Assembly (NCBI RefSeq): GCF_014648355.1
Contig: NZ_BMQY01000011.1
Coordinates: 124,001 to 188,000, forward strand
Reading direction: 5' to 3'
Length of the DNA stretch: 64,000 nt
Source of the DNA: Couchioplanes azureus
Lineage (GTDB): Bacteria > Actinomycetota > Actinomycetes > Mycobacteriales > Micromonosporaceae
Shown here one piece after another: positions 25,785 to 32,067 of the stretch. The notes below the pieces were generated by a model. It worked only from the letters and a program-made list of their open reading frames with translations. It did no database searches and was not told the DNA's origin. Numbering within the stretch: position 1 is the stretch's first letter; each line of letters begins with the position of its first letter. The translations under genes and the position numbers were made by a program.

Positions 25785-27155
25785 ATGCTCGGGCTCATCG
25801 CGGACGCGGTCGACGACCGCAGTGCCCGGGGCATCGCCGCCGCGGTCAGCCGTCTGGTCAGCGCCGGAGACCTGCCGACCGGCGCGCGGCTGCCCACCGT
25901 GCGCGACGTCGCGAGGGCGCTGGGCGTCAGCCCGACCACCGTGAGCGAGGCATGGCAGAGCCTGGCCCAGGCCGGGGCGATCCGGACCCGCGGCCGGTCC
26001 GGTTCGTTCGTCGCCGCCCCGGTGCTGCCGCGCGGACGGATGCGCTACACCCGCCTCGCGAGCGGGCTGGGCAACGTCACCCGCGACTTCTCCACCGGGG
26101 TGCCCGACTACGACCTGCTGCCGAGCCTCACCGGCTCGCTCGCGCGCATCGGCGACGCGCAGCTCACCACGAGCTACCTGGAGGCCGCCGTGCTACCTCC
26201 ACTGGAGACGGTGCTGCGGCAGCGCTGGCCGTACCCGCCGGAACGGCTGACCGTGGTCGACGGCGCGCTCGACGCCCTGGACCGGGTGATCGCGGCCGTG
26301 GTGCGCTTCGGCGACCACGTGCTCGTCGAGAACCCCACCTTCCCGCCGGTGCTGGACCTGCTGGAGGCGGCCGGCGCCACGGTGGTGGGCGTGCCGATGG
26401 ACGAGCACGGCATGCGGCCGGACGCGCTGGGCGCCGCGCTGACGGCGTACGAGCCGGTCGCCGTCTTCCTGCAGCCGCGGGCACACAATCCCACCGGGGC
26501 CGGCCTCTCCGCCCGCCGGGTCGCCGAGCTCGCCGCCGAGCTGGCCGCCTACCCGCAGGTGACGATCGTCGAGGACGACCACGCCGGGGCCATCGCCTCC
26601 GCGCCGCCGGTGAGCCTCGGCACCCAGCTCCCGGACCGGACCGTGCACATCGCCGGCTTCTCCAAGAGCCACGGCCCCGACCTGCGGCTCGCGGCGCTCG
26701 GCGGGCCGGCCGCGGTGATCACCGCGGTCGCCGACCGGCGCCTGCTGGGCCCCGGCTGGTCCAGCCGCCTGCTGCAGGCCGTGCTCCTGGACCTGCTGAC
26801 CTCGCCGGAGGCCGCGGCGCAGATCGAGGCCGCGCGCGACACGTACGCCCAGCGGCGTGCGGTGCTGCTCCGCGAGCTCGCGGAGCGCGGCGTGCGCGCC
26901 ACCGCGGCCGACGGGATCAACCTCTGGATGACCGTCGCGGACGAGCAGGCGGCGCTGCTCTCCCTCGCGGCGCACGGCATCGCCGTGGCACCCGGCTCAC
27001 CCTTCGCCGTCACACCCCTCGACGAGCACCACGTCCGCATCACCGCCGGCCTCATCCGCGACGACCACGCCGCTCTCGCCGACATCTTCGCCGCCGCCGC
27101 GGCCGGATCCGGCGGCGGGGTCCGCAGCCGGCCCCACCCGCGCGGCTGGCGATAG
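25785..27155 (+). CDS. MocR-type regulator (GntR DNA-binding domain fused to an aminotransferase-like domain)
   Basis: 456 residues. The N-terminal winged helix (residues 1-75: LPTGARLPTVRDVARALG, then SPTTVSEAWQSLAQAGAI) is GntR type. From about residue 100 the protein is a fold-type I aminotransferase-like domain (VENPTFPPVLDLLEAAGA, QPRAHNPTGAGLS, VEDDHAGA, AGFSKSHGPDLRLAALGG). The PLP lysine is in GFSKSHG. The ATG at 25785 follows GGGAGA. An upstream ATG at 25728 would sit on the transcription start region. It probably controls the divergent pyrimidine operon and the downstream aminotransferase, sensing an amino-acid-like ligand such as beta-alanine. The ligand is inference. Confidence 0.85.
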   Translation: MLGLIADAVDDRSARGIAAAVSRLVSAGDLPTGARLPTVRDVARALGVSPTTVSEAWQSLAQAGAIRTRGRSGSFVAAPVLPRGRMRYTRLASGLGNVTRDFSTGVPDYDLLPSLTGSLARIGDAQLTTSYLEAAVLPPLETVLRQRWPYPPERLTVVDGALDALDRVIAAVVRFGDHVLVENPTFPPVLDLLEAAGATVVGVPMDEHGMRPDALGAALTAYEPVAVFLQPRAHNPTGAGLSARRVAELAAELAAYPQVTIVEDDHAGAIASAPPVSLGTQLPDRTVHIAGFSKSHGPDLRLAALGGPAAVITAVADRRLLGPGWSSRLLQAVLLDLLTSPEAAAQIEAARDTYAQRRAVLLRELAERGVRATAADGINLWMTVADEQAALLSLAAHGIAVAPGSPFAVTPLDEHHVRITAGLIRDDHAALADIFAAAAAGSGGGVRSRPHPRGWR

Positions 27156-27195
27156 CCGCAGGCTTCCGATCCCACCCCCGACTCTTGGAGACCCC

Positions 27196-28497
27196 ATGAC
27201 CGACGATCTGCTCGCCCGGCACCGGGCCGTCATGCCCTCGTGGGTGGCGACGTACTACGGCGACGAGGCGATCGAGCTGGTCGCAGGCTCCGGGCGCCGC
27301 GTCACCGACAGCGCCGGCCGATCCTATCTGGACTTCTTCGGCGGCGTGCTGACCACGATGCTCGGCCACGACGTCGCCGAGGTGCGCGAGGCGGTCGAGC
27401 GGCAGCTCGCCACCGGCATGGTGCACAGCTCCACGCTGTACCTGATCCGGCAGCAGGTCGAGCTGGCCGAGAAGATCGCCGCGCTCTCCGGCATCCCGGA
27501 CGCGCGGGTCTTCTTCACCACCTCCGGCACCGAGGCCAACGAGGCGGCGCTGCTGTTCGCCACCAACTACCGCCGCAGCAACCAGATCCTGGCGGTCCGC
27601 AACAGCTACCACGGCCGCTCCTTCGGCGCGATGGCGATCACCGGGCACCGCAGCTGGTCGGCGAGCGGCCTGAGCCCGCTGTCGGTGAGCTGGCTGCACT
27701 CCGGCGACCGGCTGCGCGGCCGGCTGGCGGGGCTGTCCGACGCCGAGCACATCGACGCGGCCGTCGAGGACCTGCGCGAGGTCCTCGCCACCACGACCGC
27801 CGGCGAGGTGGCCGCGCTCATCGCCGAGCCGATCCAGGGCGTCGGCGGCTTCGTGCACGCCCCGGACGGCCTGTTCGGCGCGTGGAAGAAGGAGCTCGAC
27901 GAGCACGGCATCCTGTTCATCGCCGACGAGGTGCAGACCGGCTGGGGCCGCACCGGCGACCACTTCTGGGGGTACCAGGCCCACGACGTGCAGCCCGACC
28001 TGATCACCTTCGCCAAGGGCATCGGCAACGGCTTCGCGCTCGCCGGCGTGGTCGGCCGCTCGGAGCTGGTCGACGCGGTCCCGGCGACCAGCTTCTCCAC
28101 CTTCGGCGGCAACCCGGTCTCCACGGCGGCCGGCAACGCCGTCCTCGACTACGTGCTGGCGCACGACCTGCAGCACCAGGCCAAGACCGTCGGCAAGATC
28201 CTGCTCGACGGCCTGCGCGCCGGCGCCGGCGAGGCCGGCATCGTCGGCGAGATCCGCGGCCGCGGCCTGATGCTCGCCGTCGAGTTCGTCCGCCCGGGCA
28301 CCACCGAGCCGGACCCGGCCGCGACGGTCCGCGTCGTCGACGAGTGCCGCCGGGGCGGGCTGCTGGTCGGCAAGGGCGGCCTCTACGGCAACGTGCTGCG
28401 CATGGGTCCGGCGCTCACCCTGACCGAGGACGAGGCCCGGGAGGGCCTGGCCATCCTGGTCGAGGCGATCCGCCGGACCGACGCCGGGGGAAGGTGA
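27196..28497 (+). CDS. Class III aminotransferase, probable beta-alanine transaminase
   Basis: 433 residues, PLP-dependent omega-transaminase/AGXT2-like family. Visible: YLDFFGGVLTTMLGH, FFTTSGTEANEAALLFA, NSYHGRSFGAMAITGH, FIADEVQTGWGRTG (the Asp that holds the pyridine nitrogen) and LITFAKGIGNGF (the Schiff-base lysine). GGAG at 27187-27190 precedes the ATG. It sits 40 bases behind the regulator. In context it should convert beta-alanine or beta-aminoisobutyrate to malonate or methylmalonate semialdehyde, the substrate of the nearby mmsA product. Related enzymes act on GABA or dimethylarginine, so substrate rests on context. Confidence 0.87.
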   Translation: MTDDLLARHRAVMPSWVATYYGDEAIELVAGSGRRVTDSAGRSYLDFFGGVLTTMLGHDVAEVREAVERQLATGMVHSSTLYLIRQQVELAEKIAALSGIPDARVFFTTSGTEANEAALLFATNYRRSNQILAVRNSYHGRSFGAMAITGHRSWSASGLSPLSVSWLHSGDRLRGRLAGLSDAEHIDAAVEDLREVLATTTAGEVAALIAEPIQGVGGFVHAPDGLFGAWKKELDEHGILFIADEVQTGWGRTGDHFWGYQAHDVQPDLITFAKGIGNGFALAGVVGRSELVDAVPATSFSTFGGNPVSTAAGNAVLDYVLAHDLQHQAKTVGKILLDGLRAGAGEAGIVGEIRGRGLMLAVEFVRPGTTEPDPAATVRVVDECRRGGLLVGKGGLYGNVLRMGPALTLTEDEAREGLAILVEAIRRTDAGGR

Positions 28498-28592
28498 GCG
28501 GGTCTCGCGTGCCTGTGGCGGCGTTCACCGCCGCCGGGTTACAGTCGCGTGGTCATGGCGACACGAGCGGTCACCGGGATGGCGGGTCGAAC

Positions 28593-29012
28593 GTGGCAGA
28601 ACTGAAGACCGCGCGGACCGGTGCGAGCGTCGGGGACTTCCTCGCCGCCGTACCGGATCCGAAGCGGCGGGCCGACGCACAGACGCTCTGTGCCCTCATG
28701 GCGGAGGCGACCGGTGCCGTCCCCGAGATGTGGGGGGACAACATCGTCGGCTTCGGCTGCTACCGCTACCGGTACGCCACCGGCCGGCAGGGCGACTGGC
28801 CTCCGGTCGGCCTGTCCCCGCGCAAGACCGCGCTGACCGTCTATCTCCCGGCCGGCTTCGACCAGGAGCTGCTCGCCAGGCTGGGCCCGCACCGCACCGG
28901 CAAGTCCTGCCTCTACCTGAAGCGCCTGGCGGACATCGACCCGGACGTGCTGCGCGCCCTGGTCGCCGACGGCTTCCGCAAACTCGACGGGAAGATCCTC
29001 GCCGCGGACTGA
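28593..29012 (+). CDS. DUF1801-family protein
   Basis: 139 residues. The start GTG encodes MAELKTARTG, matching the usual start of this family. Conserved features are ADAQTLCALMAEATGAVPEMW, NIVGFGCYRYRYATG, SPRKTALTVYL and GKSCLYLKRLADID. Members have a small alpha/beta fold related to YdhG-type proteins and no established reaction. There is only a weak ribosome site. A 16-codon ORF from ATG 28555 overlaps this start in another frame, preceded by TACAGT. The gene stands alone before a converging chemoreceptor gene. Confidence 0.82.
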   Translation: MAELKTARTGASVGDFLAAVPDPKRRADAQTLCALMAEATGAVPEMWGDNIVGFGCYRYRYATGRQGDWPPVGLSPRKTALTVYLPAGFDQELLARLGPHRTGKSCLYLKRLADIDPDVLRALVADGFRKLDGKILAAD

Positions 29013-29020
29013 TGCCCGGC

Positions 29021-29941
29021 TCAGCCGTCGCCCGTCAGGCGCTGGATCTCGGCACGCAGCGTCTCGGCCATGTCGGACAGGCCCTGCTGCCGGCTGTCCG
29101 TGCCGCCGCTCGCGGCCGCCGCCACGCCGGCGACCTGCTGGTCCATCTCGGCGATCACGCCCGCGACGTCGTGGATGGCCACGAGCGCGTCCGCGGCGGC
29201 GCGCTGGGCGCTGTCGACCTGGGCGGAGATGTCGTCCGACGAGCGGTTCACCTCGTCGGCCAGCGTCTTCACCTCGCTCGCCACCACCGCGAAGCCGCGC
29301 CCGGCCTCGGCGGCCCGGGCGGCCTCGATGGTCGCGTTGAGCGCGAGCAGCCGGGTCTGGGCCGCGATGCGCTTGATCAGCGAGACCGCCTCGGAGATCT
29401 GCTGGGAGGAGCGCTCCAGGGTCTCCATGGTCACCACGGCGCCCTCGGCGCGCCGCACCGCATGCCGGGCGGAGGTGGCCAGCGCCTCCGACGAGGCACC
29501 CAGCTCCGTGGAGGCGGCCGCCACCTGCTCGGCGACGTGCTGGACGCGCTCGGCCAGGGCCATCCGGTCCGTGTCGCTCTGCGCGACCATCGCCGCGGTT
29601 CGGGCCATGTGCCCGCGGGCGTCGTTGATGCCGTTCGCCGCGTCGCGGTAGGCGCCGTGCAGGCCCCGGGAGAGGAACTGCCGGTGGTACTCGCCGCGGC
29701 TCGCGGCCGCCAGCGACGCGGCGGACTCGCGCACGAAGGCGTCGTTGACGTCGATGACATCGTTGAACGCGTCGCGCAGCTGTCGCAGCTCGGCGGGGCC
29801 GTCCAGCTGCGGCACCCGGGCCTCGAGGTCGCCGGCCTGCAGGCGCGCCAGCGTGGCGAGCAGGGCGCCGACGGCTGCCCGGTACGCGGCCAGCTCGGAG
29901 TCCGTCTCCGCCGGGGCCGGGCGGGAGCTCAGCAGCTTCAT
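29021..29941 (-). CDS. Soluble methyl-accepting chemotaxis-type signal transducer
   Basis: 306 residues with no membrane helices. After a short helical N-terminal part (about residues 15-110) comes the antiparallel coiled-coil signalling domain of chemoreceptors. Its hairpin tip is visible as IAAQTRLLALNATIEAARA then EAGRGFAVVASEVKTLADEV. The ATG overlaps the stop of the PAS gene upstream (ATGA), so PAS sensor and transducer are made together. It likely reports redox or oxygen state from the PAS partner to a CheA-CheW array encoded elsewhere. The receptor is short but the tip is complete. Confidence 0.88.
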   Translation of the reverse strand: MKLLSSRPAPAETDSELAAYRAAVGALLATLARLQAGDLEARVPQLDGPAELRQLRDAFNDVIDVNDAFVRESAASLAAASRGEYHRQFLSRGLHGAYRDAANGINDARGHMARTAAMVAQSDTDRMALAERVQHVAEQVAAASTELGASSEALATSARHAVRRAEGAVVTMETLERSSQQISEAVSLIKRIAAQTRLLALNATIEAARAAEAGRGFAVVASEVKTLADEVNRSSDDISAQVDSAQRAAADALVAIHDVAGVIAEMDQQVAGVAAAASGGTDSRQQGLSDMAETLRAEIQRLTGDG

Positions 29942-30537
29942 CGGTCGGCTCCCACGGTCGTCGTGCCGGCGGTCAGGGACCATACGAACTCGTCGTAGTT
30001 CTGGCCCCGCTCGGCGAGGAGGGCGTCGAACAGGCGGCCGGACGCCTCCACGGCGTCGGCGGGGCGGGTGTGGCGCTGCTCCTCGGCGCGCAGCCGGGCG
30101 TAGAGGTCCGCCGCGGCGGCCACCGCGGACCGGTCCGGCGAGCGCCGGTTGGAGTGGAAGCCGATGACCTGACCCTGGCCGTCGACGGACGGCGTGACGT
30201 GCGCGAGGACCCAGTAGTGGGCGCCGTCCCCGGCCAGGTTCACGACGTAGGCGAAGATCTCCTGTCCGGTGAGCAGCCGGTCCCACATCAGCTTGAAGAT
30301 CACCCGGGGCATGTCGGGGTGCCGGATCACGTTGTGCGGCTGGCCGATCACCTGCTCCTCCGGATAGGCCGAGAGCTCCAGGAACAACGCGTTGGCGTAC
30401 TGGATGACGCCCTTGCGGTCCGTCTTGGTGACGATCAGCCGTCCCTCGTCGAAGGTACGTTCCACCCCGGTGGGGCGCACGGTGAGCGATCGCATCTCGG
30501 CTCCGGTCTTTCGGGCGACGGTGTCGCCCGCGTTCAT
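29938..30537 (-). CDS. PAS-domain protein of the Aer/aerotaxis type
   Basis: 199 residues. The PAS core matches Aer-like sensors: LIVTKTDRKGVIQYANALFL, GQPHNVIRHPDMPRVIF, then YVVNLAGDGAHYWVLAHVTP. Aer proteins bind FAD and sense electron-transport state. Here PAS and signalling domains are two overlapping genes instead of one protein. A C-terminal helical tail of about 60 residues may contact the transducer. Two starts are possible: ATG 30537 (GGAG upstream) and ATG 30495 (also GGAG upstream). The longer is listed. Confidence 0.82.
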   Translation of the reverse strand: MNAGDTVARKTGAEMRSLTVRPTGVERTFDEGRLIVTKTDRKGVIQYANALFLELSAYPEEQVIGQPHNVIRHPDMPRVIFKLMWDRLLTGQEIFAYVVNLAGDGAHYWVLAHVTPSVDGQGQVIGFHSNRRSPDRSAVAAAADLYARLRAEEQRHTRPADAVEASGRLFDALLAERGQNYDEFVWSLTAGTTTVGADR

Positions 30538-30662
30538 CGGTCTCCGCCGCCGGCCGGTTGAGGCCCGGCGCGAGTCATCACCGGTTTTCACCGCCGGCGG
30601 TTGCGGCACGGGTGCCGGCCGGCTTAAGTCTTTCTTAGCCCGGGGGAGGCCTTGATCTGCGA

Positions 30663-30676
30663 TGGGAGCGCTCCCG
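30663..30676. promoter_or_regulatory. CebR-like operator (TGGGAGCGCTCCCG)
   Basis: The 12-bp core GGGAGCGCTCCC is a perfect palindrome. With the flanks it matches 13 of 14 positions of the known cellobiose-repressor (CebR) box TGGGAGCGCTCCCA of streptomycetes. It ends 43 bases before the start of the secreted duplicated protein. Confidence 0.6.
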
Positions 30677-30719
30677 TACTGCTTGCCGAGGTCCTCTGAC
30701 AAGGAAGGCTCAGGCGAAG

Positions 30720-31511
30720 ATGCAACTCTCCCGTAGTTCGACCCGCCGCTGGCAGGTCGCCGGCGTCGTCGCGGTCGCCGTGGCACTGACCGGCGCCGGG
30801 CTCGGCGTGGCCGCGGCCGGCGACAAGGCCGCGGTACGCGGTGCCGCACCCACGGTGTCCTGCCCCGCGGTCGCCGGCAAGCTGGGCGCCGTTCCCGCCG
30901 CCGCCCGGGCGGAGATCGAGCGCAATCTCGCGCAGCTCGACACCCAGATCGCCGAGGCGAACCGGCGCCTGGCCACCAGCGCCGGCGAGGGCGGCCCGAA
31001 CTTCGTCCAGAACGCGATCCTCGGCCCGCTGAGGGACAAGCGCGTCGCCGCCATCAACCGGATGGCCACCGCGATCGGCCGCACCGCGCCGAAGCCGGAC
31101 CTCGACGTCCAGAAGCTCGCCGCCTGCACGCTGAACGGTGGCGGCGCGCCCGCTCCCGCACCGGAGGCCACCGCCGTCAGGACCGCCCCGCCCCAGGCGG
31201 GCGCGGGCAGCTCCGGTGCCGCCCCCACCGTCGACTGCCCGGCGGTGAGCGGGCTGCCCTCCGTCCCGGCCCAGGCCCGCGACGAGGTGTCGCGCAACCT
31301 GGCGCTGCTCGACACCCAGATCGCCGAGGCGAACCGGCGCCTGGCGACCAGTGTCGGCCAGGGCGGCCCGAACTTCGTCCGCAACGCCATCCTGGGCCCG
31401 CTGGAGGACAAGCGGGTCGCGACCCTGAACCGCATCGAGACGGCGATCGGCCGGCACGCGGCCAAGCCCGAGGGGCTCGAGCGCTTCGCCCCCTGCAGCC
31501 TGCGCGGCTGA
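30720..31511 (+). CDS. Secreted protein with two tandem copies of an unknown domain
   Basis: 263 residues with a Sec signal (residues 1-33). The mature part is two copies of a roughly 95-residue unit separated by an Ala/Pro linker, offset by 124 residues. Copy one starts APTVSCPAVAG and ends ACTLNG; copy two starts APTVDCPAVSG and ends PCSLRG. Both contain DTQIAEANRRLATS, GGPNFV.NAILGPL and DKRVA. Each has one cysteine near each end, suggesting one disulfide per unit. No family recognised. AAGGAAGG lies at 30701-30708. The CebR-like box upstream suggests carbohydrate-linked expression. A terminator follows. Confidence 0.75.
   Translation: MQLSRSSTRRWQVAGVVAVAVALTGAGLGVAAAGDKAAVRGAAPTVSCPAVAGKLGAVPAAARAEIERNLAQLDTQIAEANRRLATSAGEGGPNFVQNAILGPLRDKRVAAINRMATAIGRTAPKPDLDVQKLAACTLNGGGAPAPAPEATAVRTAPPQAGAGSSGAAPTVDCPAVSGLPSVPAQARDEVSRNLALLDTQIAEANRRLATSVGQGGPNFVRNAILGPLEDKRVATLNRIETAIGRHAAKPEGLERFAPCSLRG
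30939..31403 (+). repeat. Direct DNA duplication inside the secreted-protein gene
   Basis: Segments beginning GACACCCAGATCGCCGAGG at 30939 and again at 31311 (offset 372 bases) run on with only scattered differences for about 90 bases. The near identity at DNA level suggests recent duplication or gene conversion. Confidence 0.8.
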
Positions 31512-31517
31512 GCGTCC

Positions 31518-31554
31518 CGCCGAGGCGGTGCCCGTTCCGGGCACCGCCTCGGCG
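31518..31554 (+). terminator. Terminator after the duplicated secreted-protein gene
   Basis: Perfect 16-bp stem (31518-31533 with 31539-31554) with a five-base loop and no T-run. A further 7-bp hairpin (31602-31620, loop CAAAT) lies between here and the next gene. Confidence 0.75.
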
Positions 31555-31689
31555 CGCGCAATCCGCTTCACCCGCCCGGCGGTGGCGTCAGCGGCGGCGC
31601 GCCGGGGGCAAATCCCCCGGGGAAGCGACGCAACCCGTGGTTCGGTCGTTAGGGTCGATGTCATCCATGCTGATCCCGGCCGAGGCGGA

Positions 31690-32067
31690 ATGATGGACAT
31701 GGACACGTTGACACTCGACATGCGGGTGATCAGTACCGATCGCGACGCCGAGCGTGCCGGGGAACGCGCACGCCAGCTCCGGACGGCGATCCTCGCCACG
31801 GACGTCGACGAGGCGCGACCGGCGAGCGGGGGACCGGCTCCCGCGGGCGCCAAGTCGGGCGAGGTGCTCGCCGTCGGCGCGCTCGCGGTGACGCTCGCGC
31901 CGGTGGTGCTGGAGTCGCTGATGGGTGTCGTCGCCTCGTGGCTCAGCCGGCAGCCGGACGACATCGAGCTGGAGATCGACGGGCAGCGCTTCCGCGGCCA
32001 CGTGACGAAGGCGCAACGCGACGAACTGGTGGCGGCCTATCTGCGGCGGCTCGACGCCGGGCGATGA
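31690..32067 (+). CDS. EACC1-like small protein (effector-associated constant component)
   Basis: 125 residues. The layout matches the EACC1 family of predicted conflict systems. A beta-rich N-terminus (TLTLDMRVISTDRDAE) and an Arg-rich helix come first. Next is a Gly/Ala hydrophobic helix (SGEVLAVGALAVTLAPVVLE), then WLSRQPDDIELEIDGQRFRG. Members are encoded directly before effector genes such as caspases, trypsins or TIR proteins. That is the arrangement here, with the caspase ATG overlapping this stop (ATGA). The start may be ATG 31690 or 31693; GAGG is at 31682-31685. Family assignment is by pattern, not by a search. Confidence 0.7.
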   Translation: MMDMDTLTLDMRVISTDRDAERAGERARQLRTAILATDVDEARPASGGPAPAGAKSGEVLAVGALAVTLAPVVLESLMGVVASWLSRQPDDIELEIDGQRFRGHVTKAQRDELVAAYLRRLDAGR

